The notes under the pieces: model-generated
What the model was told of the DNA's origin: nothing
The model's input: the letters and a program-made list of their open reading frames with translations, nothing else
The model's database searches: none
Shown here: piece after piece, positions 16,619 through 25,610 of the stretch
Layout: every line of letters starts with the position of its first letter
How positions within the stretch are numbered: position 1 is the stretch's first letter
Made by a program: the position numbers and the translations under genes
DNA from: Actinoplanes sp. KI2
Lineage (GTDB): Bacteria; Actinomycetota; Actinomycetes; Mycobacteriales; Micromonosporaceae
Assembly: GCF_025630775.1 (NCBI RefSeq)
Contig: NZ_JAOSZE010000036.1
Span: forward strand, 44,728 to 108,727
Length of the DNA: 64,000 bases
Direction: 5' to 3'

Positions 16619-16641
16619 ACAAGAAGTCTAGTACTTCTTGT
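16619..16641. promoter_or_regulatory. Inverted repeat upstream of the XRE gene
   Basis: ACAAGAAGT-CTAGT-ACTTCTTGT, a perfect 9-bp inverted repeat about 100 nt upstream of the XRE start, in a locally AT-richer stretch. A good candidate for binding by the XRE/DUF5753 dimer. Confidence 0.6.
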
Positions 16642-16716
16642 ATTGACCTTGCGGTTGGGTACATGATGCGCCGGACATCGAGTTATCGCGTGATGCACAG
16701 ACAGTGATCAATCACA

Positions 16717-16734
16717 ACTTGGGTCTACTTGGGT
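16717..16734 (+). repeat. Direct repeat ACTTGGGT before the GPP34 gene
   Basis: ACTTGGGT occurs at 16717-16724 and 16727-16734, 10 bp (one helical turn) apart and 11 nt before the GTG at 16745. It may be an activator site or part of the promoter; no Shine-Dalgarno is clear between it and the start. Confidence 0.35.
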
Positions 16735-16744
16735 TCTAAGGGGC

Positions 16745-17392
16745 GTGGCTAGCGTGTTGGCTGACCAGTACTTCCTGATCGCACACCAGGACCGCACCGG
16801 CCGTTCTCGGCTCCACCCACGGGCGACCGGTCTCGGGCTGGCCGCGGCGCTGCTGGGGGAGCTGATCCTCGAAGGACGGATCGGGATCGCCGACGGCGAC
16901 CTCATCATCCTCGACCGGCACCCACCGGCGGACGCTTTGGCGCACGACATCCTAGACCTGCTGATAGCCCAGCAACGGCACCGTGAGGTCCGCACCTGGC
17001 TCGCGTTCCTCTCGCAGGACGCCGAGATCCGGGTCGGCGAGCGCCTCGTGCGCCTCGGTGCGGTCGACCTGATCACCCGCCGGCGGATGCTCTCCACCGA
17101 GGTGGTCTACATGCCGAACAGCCCCGAGCAGCGGAACGCCGCGGCCTGGGCGCCGGCCCGGTTGGCCAACCTTCTCGTCCGGGGCATCGAGCTCAGCCTC
17201 ACCGACCGGGTGCTGGTCGGCCTCGTGGCCGCCACCGGTCTGACCAGGCACGTGCTCTACGACTTCGAGATGCACCGGCAAGCATTCCAGTCCCTGCCGA
17301 GCGCCGTCGACGCGTTGCCCGGTGATCTCAGGGACCTCATCGAGTACACCGAGGCCAGCGTGGGCTCGGTGCTGACCGTCGGTAGAAGGTGA
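16745..17392 (+). CDS. GPP34 (GOLPH3-like) family protein
   Basis: 215 aa, GTG 16745. The N-terminus LADQYFLIAHQDRTGRSRLHPRATGLGLAAALLGELILEG, split by its first helix, is the hallmark of the GPP34 family (PF05719), followed by ADALAHDILDLLIAQ and the C-terminal TDRVLVGLVAATGL block. Eukaryotic GOLPH3 binds PI4P and glycosyltransferases; actinobacteria carry many paralogues of unknown role, thought to be peripheral membrane proteins in development or lipid handling. The TGA stop at 17390-17392 lies 62 nt before the permease start, so cotranscription is likely. Confidence 0.92.
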   Translation: MASVLADQYFLIAHQDRTGRSRLHPRATGLGLAAALLGELILEGRIGIADGDLIILDRHPPADALAHDILDLLIAQQRHREVRTWLAFLSQDAEIRVGERLVRLGAVDLITRRRMLSTEVVYMPNSPEQRNAAAWAPARLANLLVRGIELSLTDRVLVGLVAATGLTRHVLYDFEMHRQAFQSLPSAVDALPGDLRDLIEYTEASVGSVLTVGRR

Positions 17393-17454
17393 GTGCCAAC
17401 GGGCGTCACCACCTCCGGCGAAACAACTTCGACCAATGGGCCGGGAGGATGTTG

Positions 17455-18987
17455 ATGACGCAGAAGGACCCCTTCGAGCCGGATATCGTGGAACGGGCGC
17501 TGGCCAAGAACAGGCTCGGCGTCCCGTCCGTGGTGTTCTTCGGTGTGGCGGGCGCCGCGCCGCTGACCGTGATCATCGGAGCGATCTCGGCCACGTACGC
17601 GATCATCGGGAGCACCGCGGTCCCGGTCGCCTATGTGGCAGTGGCCGCGATTCTCTCCCTGTTCACGGTCGGCTTCGTGGCGATGAGCCGGCACATCGTG
17701 AACTCGGGAGCCTTCTACTCCTATATCAGTCATGGGCTGGGCCGGATGGTCGGCGTCGGCGCCGCGTTCGTGGCCCTCCCGGCCTACTCGGTGATGCAGA
17801 TCGGCCTGTACGGCCTGTTCGGCGCGGCCGCGGCCAACATCCTCGCCGCGTTCGGCGTGGTCACCCCGTGGTGGGTGTGCGCCATCGCGGCCTGGCTGAT
17901 CGTCACCGTGCTCGGCCTGCTCTGGGTCGACCTGTCCGGCAAGGTGCTGGCCGTACTGCTGGTCCTGGAGATCAGCATCGTGCTCATCTACGACCTGACC
18001 ATGCTGAGCCACCCGCACGGCGGGCACATCACCTTCTCCTCGTTCAACCCGGCGCCGCTGCTCACTCCGGTCGCCGGCTCGCTGCTGGTGATCGCGATCG
18101 CCGGCTTCGTCGGCTTCGAGGCCACCGTGGTGCTCTCCGAGGAGGCGAAGGACCCGAAGCGCACGATCGCCCGGGCCACCCACTGGGCCGTGATCATCGC
18201 CGCCTTCATGTGCAGCATCTCCGCCTGGGCGATGGCCGTGACCACCGGCCCGGAGAACATCGCGTCGACCGCCGCCGAGCACCAGACCGACCTGGTCTTC
18301 TTCCTGGTCGGCAAACACCTGCCGACGCCCCTGATCGACCTGGGCTACCTGCTGTTCCTGACCAGCGTGTTCGCCGCGCTGCTCGCCTTCCACGCGGCGG
18401 TCGCCCGTTACCAGTTCGCGCTCGGCCGCGAGGGCGTGCTGCCGTCCGGGTTCGGGCGCACCCACCCCCGCACCGGGGCGCCGGTGGCCGGCTCGATCAC
18501 CCAGAGCATCATCGCGATCATCGCGCTCGGCCTGTACGCGGTTTCCGGCCTCGACCCGCTGGTCTACCTGTTCGCCTGGATGAGCACGATCGGCGGCCTG
18601 GGAGTGCTGATCCTGATGTGGGCGACCTCGGCCGCCGTGATCGGGTTCTTCGCGAGAGGCCGCCGCCGGGAGAACGTGTGGCGGGCGTTCATCGCGCCGT
18701 TCCTGTCCTTCCTTCTGCTCTCCGTCGTACTGACCGCCACGGTGATCGGCTTCGGCGAACTGCTCCAGGTCGACGGAAGCTCGCCGTTCCAGTGGCTGAT
18801 CCCGGTGCTCTACTGCGGCGTCGCGCTGATCGGCTTCTGCTGGGCGGCGATCATGCGGGCCGGCCGGCCCGAGGTCTACGCGCAGATCGGCCGCGGTACG
18901 GACGGCCGGGTCATGCTGCTGAACGACAACGACTTCCCGAGGCCGATGCACGCCGACCCGGTCGGCGCCCGGAGCTACCCCTACTGA
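17455..18987 (+). CDS. APC-superfamily amino acid/polyamine permease
   Basis: 510 aa from ATG 17455 (TQKDPFEPDIVERALAKN), preferred because GGGAGG lies 6 nt upstream; ATG 17449 is adjacent. About 12 hydrophobic segments. The first helix carries VVFFGVAGAAPLTVIIGAIS, the unwound Gly-rich substrate site of APC transporters; EATVVLSEEAKDPKRTI is the conserved cytoplasmic loop motif after helix 6. It would import an amino acid or amine by proton symport. Substrate unknown. It follows the GPP34 gene and precedes a GNAT gene with 23 nt between, so the three may be one operon. Confidence 0.88.
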   Translation: MTQKDPFEPDIVERALAKNRLGVPSVVFFGVAGAAPLTVIIGAISATYAIIGSTAVPVAYVAVAAILSLFTVGFVAMSRHIVNSGAFYSYISHGLGRMVGVGAAFVALPAYSVMQIGLYGLFGAAAANILAAFGVVTPWWVCAIAAWLIVTVLGLLWVDLSGKVLAVLLVLEISIVLIYDLTMLSHPHGGHITFSSFNPAPLLTPVAGSLLVIAIAGFVGFEATVVLSEEAKDPKRTIARATHWAVIIAAFMCSISAWAMAVTTGPENIASTAAEHQTDLVFFLVGKHLPTPLIDLGYLLFLTSVFAALLAFHAAVARYQFALGREGVLPSGFGRTHPRTGAPVAGSITQSIIAIIALGLYAVSGLDPLVYLFAWMSTIGGLGVLILMWATSAAVIGFFARGRRRENVWRAFIAPFLSFLLLSVVLTATVIGFGELLQVDGSSPFQWLIPVLYCGVALIGFCWAAIMRAGRPEVYAQIGRGTDGRVMLLNDNDFPRPMHADPVGARSYPY

Positions 18988-19010
18988 CCTATTAATAAGA
19001 GGACACCGCG

Positions 19011-19625
19011 ATGTCGTACGCCGTGAAAGATCTGGTGATCCGGGACCTCGCGCCGGTGGACGCACCCGACATCGCCCGCCTGCTCGCCGTGGCCATGCAC
19101 GACGGCGCGGTGGGGCGATGGATGCAGCCGGACACGGCGGCCCGTCACCGCGGCAGCTACGACTACTTCGCGATCCACGTGGAGCACGCCCTGCGCTTCG
19201 GCGATGTGTACACCACGGCAGAGGGCGACACCGGCCGGCTGACCGGTGCCGCCCTCTGGTTCCCAAGGACGAGCGCGGTGCCGTCGCCGCTCGACTACGA
19301 CCGCCGGCTGAAGGAAGTGGCCGGCGACGCGTACGACCGGGCGTGCCAGCTGGACGCGGCGCTCGACGCTGAGCACCCGACCGGCGACCATCATTACCTG
19401 GCGTTCCTGGCCGTGCGTCCCGATCGGCAGGGATGCGGGCTGGGCAGCACGCTCCTGCGCCGGCACCACCGCCGCCTCGATGCGGCGGGTCTGCCGGCCT
19501 ACCTGGAGGCGAACGACCCCCGTGGCCGAGACCTCTACCTCCGGCACGGATACCAGGTCCGGTCCGTGATCGACCTACCCGACGGGCCACCCCTCTGGTG
19601 CATGTGGAGGTCGCCGATGGACTAA
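19011..19625 (+). CDS. GNAT-family N-acetyltransferase
   Basis: 204 aa, ATG 19011, AGAGGAC upstream. N-terminal LVIRDLAPVDAPDIARLLAVAM, then the acetyl-CoA-binding motif A as AFLAVRPDRQGCGLGSTLLRRHH (R-x-x-G-x-G-x-(G/S)) and motif B as AYLEANDPRGRDLYLRHGY. It acetylates an amine; the substrate is not evident. Immediately downstream of the permease, so it may act on the imported amine. Confidence 0.88.
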   Translation: MSYAVKDLVIRDLAPVDAPDIARLLAVAMHDGAVGRWMQPDTAARHRGSYDYFAIHVEHALRFGDVYTTAEGDTGRLTGAALWFPRTSAVPSPLDYDRRLKEVAGDAYDRACQLDAALDAEHPTGDHHYLAFLAVRPDRQGCGLGSTLLRRHHRRLDAAGLPAYLEANDPRGRDLYLRHGYQVRSVIDLPDGPPLWCMWRSPMD

Positions 19626-19635
19626 AGGCCTATCA

Positions 19636-20187
19636 CTACGCGGCGGACGGGAACTCGTACAGCCAGTACGACTGCTGGTCGATCCGGTTGAACCGCATGC
19701 TTTCCGAGTTCCGGGCGATCATCATCCGGAAGACTCGGGACATGTGGCGGACATCGTCGTTGTAGGAACAGATGTCCAGCCCGACCAGCCCGTTCTGGAT
19801 CGATACGACCAGGTACATCTGCTCCACCATCTGCGCGAACGCCTCGCGCCCTTGGTGTTCCGGGCTCACGGCAATGAACCCGATGTACCAGATCTTGTGA
19901 GCCGCGTAGTGCTCGGGCCAATGCCGCTCGAAGTACTGCGGTGAGATCAGCGGCACCGCGTCCAGGTCGTTGGTGTACGTGGTGATTCCGGCAAGCGTGC
20001 CGTCGTCGGTGAGCGCAAGGTACTTGTCGACGCGTGGATCACGCATCACCTCGTCGAACTCCGACTTGTACATCATGTGGCGCTGGACCGCGAGCGTGTT
20101 CAGCTCTTCGAAGCAGTCCTGGTAGAGCTGCCATGCAGCGCTGTGCAGATCCTCGTCGATGATCTGGTCGACAACCTTGATAAGCAT
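19636..20187 (-). CDS. Putative GNAT-like acyltransferase
   Basis: 183 aa, ATG 20187 with a GGGGGAG-type Shine-Dalgarno nearby. A weak GNAT pattern is visible: a central strand IWYIGFIAVSPEHQGREAFAQM equivalent to motif A (V-x-P-x-x-Q-G-R) and a late LDICSYNDD / FRMMIARNSESMRFNR block equivalent to motif B. The acceptor half is unusually acidic and aromatic. The base composition of this gene is clearly less GC-rich than its neighbours, which may point to acquisition. I do not recognise the specific family. Confidence 0.65.
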   Translation of the reverse strand: MLIKVVDQIIDEDLHSAAWQLYQDCFEELNTLAVQRHMMYKSEFDEVMRDPRVDKYLALTDDGTLAGITTYTNDLDAVPLISPQYFERHWPEHYAAHKIWYIGFIAVSPEHQGREAFAQMVEQMYLVVSIQNGLVGLDICSYNDDVRHMSRVFRMMIARNSESMRFNRIDQQSYWLYEFPSAA

Positions 20188-20758
20188 GCTCTGCTCCCCC
20201 GCGGGACGCGATCGGCCCGCTTGTCCGCACTCACACAGATCAATGATCTACTGACTGACAGAGTACGAACAGTGACGGCGCAAACACAATGCGTGTTCGC
20301 TAATTGAATGTGCCAATGTCGTCGAGCGGCCTTCCAATACGCGGCATCCGTGCAACTTGCGCACTCAGGCGGAATTGCCACCTTCCCCCGCCGGGAAATC
20401 CACCCCACCCAGAAGAGTGATCAATTGTTCATGATCAATCGGCGAGCAGATCTCGATGCGGAGATCATTTCACGACCGCCGGCCGCTCTGGTGGCCGGCG
20501 GTGCCGCGCCCTCCGCGAATCTACCGGGAACACTCCGCTCCTGCTAGACCAGGCTGCGTTGAGTCGATCGGGCACGGTCCGAATCGGACACGATCATGAT
20601 TTGTCCCGAGTTTGCGCTGCCCGGAAAACGCATTTTCGGCCGCCCTTCTTGAACTGCACTTCGAGTCCAGTACTCGAAGGACTACGCATCTGCGTACTTC
20701 ATTCGGTCGCGGTTATCCCCATACGCTGTGCCGCGTTGACCGAACGAACGGAGTACGC
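20188..20758. other. 571-bp intergenic region with palindromes
   Basis: No convincing gene. It is AT-richer than its surroundings. Elements seen: a perfect 10-bp hairpin at 20475-20502 (ACCGCCGGCC / GGCCGGCGGT, 8-nt loop) that may terminate transcription; TGATCAAT repeated at 20420 and 20434; two adjacent palindromes, CTTCGAGT-N5-ACTCGAAG (20659-20679) and TACGCA-TC-TGCGTA (20683-20696), 60-100 nt before the lipase start, which look like regulator sites for the lipase promoter. Confidence 0.5.
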
Positions 20759-21868
20759 ATGAAAACTAGCCCACGTTTACCGGTGGCCGCCCTGGTGGCC
20801 CTCCTCCTCGCCATCGGCGCGGCCCTCGTCGCGCCGGCCGGCCCGGCTTCCGCCGCGTCGATACCCGGCATGGTGCTCAGCTCGACCCCGGCGACCCTGC
20901 CGCCCGAGCTCGCCCCGCTGGCCACCGGCAAACGCATCACCTACGTGACCACCGACGTCAACGGAAACCTGATCACCGCCACCGGCCTGATCATGACCCC
21001 GGTCAGCTACAAGAAGAACCGGGTGGCCGCCTGGGCGCACGGCACGACCGGCCTGGCCGACCAGTGCACGCCGTCCACCAACCAGAACGTCTTCTGGCCG
21101 GAGGCGCGCACCGCGATCGCCGCCCTGCTCGGCCAGGGCTTCACGGTCGCCGCCCCCGACTATCCGGGGCTGGGCACGTCGCAGCAACATCCGTACCTGA
21201 TCGGCCTCAGCGAGGCGCGCTCGATCATCGATGCCGTCAAGGCCGCCCGCAACCTGGACAGCTCCCTCATCCCCGCGTACGTGATCGACGGCCACTCGCA
21301 GGGCGGGCAGGGCTCGCTGTTCGCCAACCAGATCGCCTCGTCCTACGACGGCAACATGGTCCTCAAGGGCTCCGCGAGCATCGCCCCGGTCTCCAACGCC
21401 GCCACCCTCGCCCCGTTGATCCCCGGCACGCCGAACCAGGGCTACCTCGTCATGGGCCTCTACGGTCTGCAGACGGTGGACTCGACCTTCAGCGCGGCCT
21501 CGGTGCTCGCACCCCCGGCGAAGTCCAAGACCTCGGTCCTCAGCAGCGGCTGCCTGATGGAGATCCTCGCCAGCTACCAGAACCTCAGCGCGTCGCAGCT
21601 CCTCGTCGGCGGTGCGCTCCCCGACTCGGTGATCGCCAAGCTCGACCACTGGGTCAGCCCCGCCCAGACCACCCCCACCGCACCCATCCTGCTGATCCAG
21701 GGCACCGCCGACGAATCGGTCCCGGCGTTCCTCACCGAGATGCTGGTGGACCAGTTGCACGCCTACTCCCAGCCGGTCACCTACCAGGAGATCGACGGCG
21801 CCACCCACGACTCGGCCGTGGTCCAGTCGGCCGACACGGTGGCCACCTGGCTGGCCGGCCGCTACTGA
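20759..21868 (+). CDS. Secreted lipase / alpha-beta hydrolase
   Basis: 369 aa from ATG 20759 (GGAG 5 nt upstream). Signal peptide KTSPRLPVAALVALLLAIG ... ASA. Catalytic elbow G-H-S-Q-G-G (VIDGHSQGGQGSLFANQIA); the later GTADESVPAF supplies the Asp and GATHDSAV the His of the triad. Also WAHGTTGLADQCTPS and APDYPGLGTSQQHPYLIGLSEARS, as in the secretory lipase (LIP) family. It should hydrolyse extracellular lipids or esters. Monocistronic with its own terminator and a long regulated-looking upstream region. Confidence 0.9.
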   Translation: MKTSPRLPVAALVALLLAIGAALVAPAGPASAASIPGMVLSSTPATLPPELAPLATGKRITYVTTDVNGNLITATGLIMTPVSYKKNRVAAWAHGTTGLADQCTPSTNQNVFWPEARTAIAALLGQGFTVAAPDYPGLGTSQQHPYLIGLSEARSIIDAVKAARNLDSSLIPAYVIDGHSQGGQGSLFANQIASSYDGNMVLKGSASIAPVSNAATLAPLIPGTPNQGYLVMGLYGLQTVDSTFSAASVLAPPAKSKTSVLSSGCLMEILASYQNLSASQLLVGGALPDSVIAKLDHWVSPAQTTPTAPILLIQGTADESVPAFLTEMLVDQLHAYSQPVTYQEIDGATHDSAVVQSADTVATWLAGRY

Positions 21869-21893
21869 GACCGTCCCGCGCTCCCGCTCCACA

Positions 21894-21924
21894 AGCGACG
21901 TCCGGTCCGCCACCGGGCGTCGCT
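21894..21924 (+). terminator. Terminator after the lipase gene
   Basis: 13-bp stem (21894-21906 with 21912-21924, one G-T pair) and 5-nt loop, 25 nt after the lipase stop. Confidence 0.65.
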
Positions 21925-22200
21925 GCACCATCAAAACCATGCGCACGTACGCGTGGCGGGTCCCACGCGGGACTGCGGCGGTCCCCGATCTTCCCCGCGA
22001 CCGGGTGCGGGGCAAGGCCGCAGCGCGCGTCTCGCGTGCCTGCAGATCCGGCTCGCGGCAGCCCACGGGGCGGCCTGCTCCCGTCGCTCAGACCTCACGC
22101 GAGAGTCGCGTCCACGGCCTTGCGTGGCAGGTGGTCGCGGGGAGAAGGCGGGGCGGCCGCTGTTCGGCGGGGAGCCGCCTCGCGTACGTGCGAAAGGTTT
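21925..22200. other. Non-coding stretch downstream of the LacI gene
   Basis: Together with the lipase terminator this makes 332 bp without a gene between two convergent genes. It is very GC-rich with many short self-complementary runs (for example ACGCGTGG / CCACGCG near 21950-21966). No frame has credible protein features. Confidence 0.4.
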
Positions 22201-23256
22201 TCAGGCGGCGGGAATGTGGCTCGGCTTGGTCAGGCGGCGGGCGGGTGCGGCCGCGGTGGAGCCGCGGACCACCAGCTCGGCCGGGAAGATGTACTCCGAG
22301 CGGGGGGCGGCGTGGCCGTTGATCTCGTCGACCAGGGCTCGGACCGCGGCATTGCCCATGGCGGCGACCGGCTGGCGCAACGTGGTGAGCGGCGGATCGG
22401 TGAAGGCGATCAGCGGGGAGTCGTCGAAGCCGACCACCGAGAGGTCGCGCGGTACCGTCAGGCCGCGGCGGTGGGCTGCCCTGATCGCGCCCAGGGCCAT
22501 CAGGTCGGAGCCGCAGACCAGCGCGGTCACCTCGCGGTCGAGCAGCTGGCCGGCCGCCACCTCGCCACCCTCGACGCCGAACAGGGTCAGGGCCACCAGC
22601 TCGTCGGGGGAACGGTGGTCGTAGCCGGGGACGTGCCGGCGCATCGCGTTGTGGTAGCCCTCGAGCTTGCGCTGGACGGCGCGGAAGCGCTCGGGGCCCG
22701 AGACGAAACCGATGCGCTCGTGGCCCAGGGCCGCCAGGTGCCCGACCGCGGACTCGGCGGACTGCTTGTCGTCGCAGGAGATGAACGGGGCGACGATGCC
22801 CTCGGCGAAGCCGTTGACGAAGACGATCGGCATCGGGCGGTCGATCAGCCGCTGGTAGCGGTCGTGGTCGGCGGTGGTGTCGGCGTGCAGGCCGGCCACG
22901 AAGACGATGCCGCTCACCTGGCGGTCGAGGAGCATCTCGAGGTACTCGTCCTCGGTGACGCCGCCGGGAGTCTGGGTGCACAGCACGGGCGTGTAGCCGG
23001 TCTGGGCGAGAGCACTCTCGATGATCTGCGCGAAGGCCGGGAAGATCGGATTTTCCAGCTCGGGGACGATCAGGCCGACCAGGCCGGCGCTGCGCTTGTG
23101 CAGGCGCTCGGGCCGCTCGTAGCCGAGGACGTCGAGGGCGGTGAGGACGGCCTGGCGGGTGTCGGCCGAGACACCCGGGCGGTCGTTGAGGACGCGCGAA
23201 ACCGTCGCCTCGCTGACGCCCGCCTGCCGGGCGATATCCGAGAGACGTGCACGCAT
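22201..23256 (-). CDS. LacI-family transcriptional regulator
   Basis: 351 aa, ATG 23256. Helix-turn-helix at residues 4-50 (LSDIARQAGVSEATVSRVLN, then RPGVSADTRQAV) with the hinge helix, then a periplasmic-binding-protein-like sugar domain (GLVGLIVPELENPIFP, GIVFVAGLHAD, GHERIGFVSGPE, GFDDSPLIAFTDPPLTTLRQP). It lies 97 nt downstream of the amylase gene on the same strand with a terminator between, a layout seen for MalR/Reg1-type regulators of starch genes in actinobacteria. Likely targets are the CTTGCAAA sites in the amylase promoter; maltose-type sugars would relieve repression. Confidence 0.92.
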   Translation of the reverse strand: MRARLSDIARQAGVSEATVSRVLNDRPGVSADTRQAVLTALDVLGYERPERLHKRSAGLVGLIVPELENPIFPAFAQIIESALAQTGYTPVLCTQTPGGVTEDEYLEMLLDRQVSGIVFVAGLHADTTADHDRYQRLIDRPMPIVFVNGFAEGIVAPFISCDDKQSAESAVGHLAALGHERIGFVSGPERFRAVQRKLEGYHNAMRRHVPGYDHRSPDELVALTLFGVEGGEVAAGQLLDREVTALVCGSDLMALGAIRAAHRRGLTVPRDLSVVGFDDSPLIAFTDPPLTTLRQPVAAMGNAAVRALVDEINGHAAPRSEYIFPAELVVRGSTAAAPARRLTKPSHIPAA

Positions 23257-23308
23257 GCGGTCACTTTAACCCTTCGCTTATTCCGATGCGCCCAGCGGAG
23301 CCGCAGGC

Positions 23309-23345
23309 CACGCCGGTCGTGGCCAGAGATGTCACGACCGGCGTG
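23309..23345 (-). terminator. Terminator after the amylase gene
   Basis: Perfect 13-bp stem (CACGCCGGTCGTG at 23309-23321, CACGACCGGCGTG at 23333-23345) with an 11-nt loop, 8 nt after the amylase stop. Confidence 0.7.
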
Positions 23346-23353
23346 TCGCGCGC

Positions 23354-25522
23354 CTACTTCCAGGTGTCGCTGACGGTGTACGCCGACGCCGTACCGGTGG
23401 AATATGTCCGGTTACTCCCGGACTCCCAGGTGACGGTGCCGGACGCGTCCTTCTTTATGTACTTGTACTCGAAGCTGGTGCTCTGCGGAACGATCACCAG
23501 CCGGCTCCAGGTGGGGTACGCCGCCGAGGAGAGCGGAATCGCCGCGGAGGTGTCCCAGCTGCCGAGGGCGGCGATCGAGCCGACCACGTACACGTTGGTG
23601 CCGGTCGTGGTGGTGGCGGTCTCGTTGAAGGTGACCGAGGTGGCCGACGCGTTGGCGACGTTCCAGCTGTTGTTGTACGTCACCGCCGAGGTGCCGGTCG
23701 TGGTGGTGCGGTTGGCGTTGCTCTCCCAGGTGACGGTGCCGGACGAATCCTTCTTTATGTACTTGTACTCGATCGCGGTGCCGGCGGGCAGGCTCACCGA
23801 GCCCGACCAGATCGGGTAGCCGGCCGAGGAGAGGGCCACCGCTTTCCCGGTGTCCCAGCCGCCGAGGGCGGAGACGTTGCCGACGACGTAAACGTTGGTG
23901 CCGGTGGTGGTCGTCGCGTATTCGTTGAAGGTGGCGGTCACCGTCGCGGGGTTGGTAGTGGGAGCGGTGGTCGGGGCGGTCGTCGGCGACGACGTCGAGC
24001 TTCCGCCGCCCGACTTGGCGTTGACGTCGATGCCGACCGCGCTGTTCGCCGGGATGGTCACCGAGGCCGTGCCGCCGGAGACCGTCACCGAGGTGCCGGC
24101 GCAACCGGTGCTGGTCGCCCCGCCGGTGATCACGTCGCAGTAGGTGCCGTCGGCCAGGCCGGTGGTGTAAGTGGCGGTCGACGCGCTGCTCGAGGCGTTG
24201 ATCCCGATCCAGCCGAGCGAGCCGCGGTGGAACCCGATGATGTTCGCGGCGGTCGCGGTGAAGTCGGAGACCGTGGTGACCGACTGGGTCGCGTTGTGCC
24301 AGCCGACCATGCCCTTGATGCCGGTCGACTGGGTCTGGCACTGCCACGCGCCGTTGGTGCAGCTGGTGTCGGTGACGAACCCGCTCGAATCGGCCGGCGG
24401 TGACTGCCCGGTGCTCGAGGTGGAGAAGGTGAAGCCGTCGTAGACGAACGGCTTGCCGTACGGATAGGCCAGCAGGAAGTAGTTCGCCAGCGTGTACTTC
24501 GTGCCGTCCTGGTAGCGCAGGGTGGTGCCGTCCCGCTCGAGGTCGTGGTTGGTGACCATGGCCGCGGTCTGGGTGCTGGTCGCGTCCAGGCTCCACGACG
24601 GGATGCCGGCGAGGTTGTTCAGCGTCCCGTTGGTGAACTGCGTCTTGAGACCGTATGCGTACGAGAAGCCGAGCACGTCGCCGTTCGAGGTGAAGGCGGC
24701 CGGCTGGAGCTGGCTGTTGGTCGACCCCGTGAAGATCTCCTGGGCGACGTACGGTGTCTTGCCCTCGGCCGTGGTGGTGTTGAGCAGCGCCTTGATCGCG
24801 GCGAAGTCGGTCTGCGCGATGTGCTTGGCGGCGTCCACCCGGAAGCCGTCGACGCCGAGCCCGATCAGGTCGTTCAGGTACGCGGCGATCTTGGCGCGAA
24901 CCGTGGTGCTCTGCGTCTTCAGGTCGGACAGCGAGAGCAGCATGCAGTTCTGCACTTCGGACACGTTGTTGTAGTCGTCGATCACGCCGTCTTCGTCGCT
25001 GCAGTACCCGTCGCCCGGGTGGTGGAAGTCGTCGTAGGTGTACGGGACCGCCGGATAGGTGTAGCCGGTCGGGCTGAACGTCGAGCCGCCGTACGTCGTG
25101 GTCAGCGCGTTGTTGGCGCCGGCCATGTGGTTGACCACGGCGTCCACATAGACCCGGACACCCGCGTTGTGGCAGGCGGTGACCATCGCCGAGAACTGCG
25201 CCCGGGTGCCGAAGCGGCTGGTCAGGTTGTACGAGACCGGCTGGTAGACCTCCCACCAGGGGTGGGCGCCGCTGTCACTGGTGGCCAGGCTGACCGACTC
25301 GGCCGGCGGGGCGACCTGGACGGCGCCGTACCCGGCCGGGCCGAGCTGGGTGGTGCAGGCGGTGGCGACCGAGTTCCAGTTCCACTCCCACAGGTTGGCG
25401 GTCACATCGGAGTTGTTGAGGGTCGACGCGGCGCTCGCGGTCATCGTCTGCACGGTGAACGCGAACAGAGCGCTCGCCGCGAGCACGACCGCGGCGCCGG
25501 CCGCGCGCAGGCTTCGTTTCAT
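23354..25522 (-). CDS. Secreted GH13 alpha-amylase with two CBM20 starch-binding domains
   Basis: 722 aa from ATG 25522 (GGGAGA upstream). Signal peptide KRSLRAAGAAVVLAASALFAF ending near ASA. The GH13 barrel has all catalytic residues: D230 nucleophile in DGFRVDAAKH, E262 acid/base in YVAQEIF, D327 in TNHDLE, plus VYVDAVVNH. A beta-sandwich C domain ends near NAKSGGGSS, then a Thr/Pro linker, then two tandem CBM20 modules of about 95 residues, each starting with TTTTGTNVYVVG and containing the W-D-T and EYKYIKKD-(S/A)-SGTVTWES starch-binding residues. The two modules are closely similar to each other, so a recent duplication is likely. It degrades raw starch outside the cell. Regulated by the adjacent LacI protein by inference. 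Confidence 0.95.
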   Translation of the reverse strand: MKRSLRAAGAAVVLAASALFAFTVQTMTASAASTLNNSDVTANLWEWNWNSVATACTTQLGPAGYGAVQVAPPAESVSLATSDSGAHPWWEVYQPVSYNLTSRFGTRAQFSAMVTACHNAGVRVYVDAVVNHMAGANNALTTTYGGSTFSPTGYTYPAVPYTYDDFHHPGDGYCSDEDGVIDDYNNVSEVQNCMLLSLSDLKTQSTTVRAKIAAYLNDLIGLGVDGFRVDAAKHIAQTDFAAIKALLNTTTAEGKTPYVAQEIFTGSTNSQLQPAAFTSNGDVLGFSYAYGLKTQFTNGTLNNLAGIPSWSLDATSTQTAAMVTNHDLERDGTTLRYQDGTKYTLANYFLLAYPYGKPFVYDGFTFSTSSTGQSPPADSSGFVTDTSCTNGAWQCQTQSTGIKGMVGWHNATQSVTTVSDFTATAANIIGFHRGSLGWIGINASSSASTATYTTGLADGTYCDVITGGATSTGCAGTSVTVSGGTASVTIPANSAVGIDVNAKSGGGSSTSSPTTAPTTAPTTNPATVTATFNEYATTTTGTNVYVVGNVSALGGWDTGKAVALSSAGYPIWSGSVSLPAGTAIEYKYIKKDSSGTVTWESNANRTTTTGTSAVTYNNSWNVANASATSVTFNETATTTTGTNVYVVGSIAALGSWDTSAAIPLSSAAYPTWSRLVIVPQSTSFEYKYIKKDASGTVTWESGSNRTYSTGTASAYTVSDTWK

Positions 25523-25610
25523 GGCTCTCCCTTGGGGGATGGTGCAGGGGAGGACGGTTACGACGAGAATGCTCGCCTGTTTCAAATGCGTCAATAAGTT
25601 TCTGAAATGT

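Noticed and set aside
17257..19590. 777-codon frame antisense to the permease and GNAT genes
   Set aside because: Low-complexity Arg/Gly/His composition; the plus strand has coherent families throughout.
20308..20547. 79-codon frame in the region before the lipase
   Set aside because: No ribosome site, atypical codon use for the genome, and it contains the hairpin at 20475-20502.
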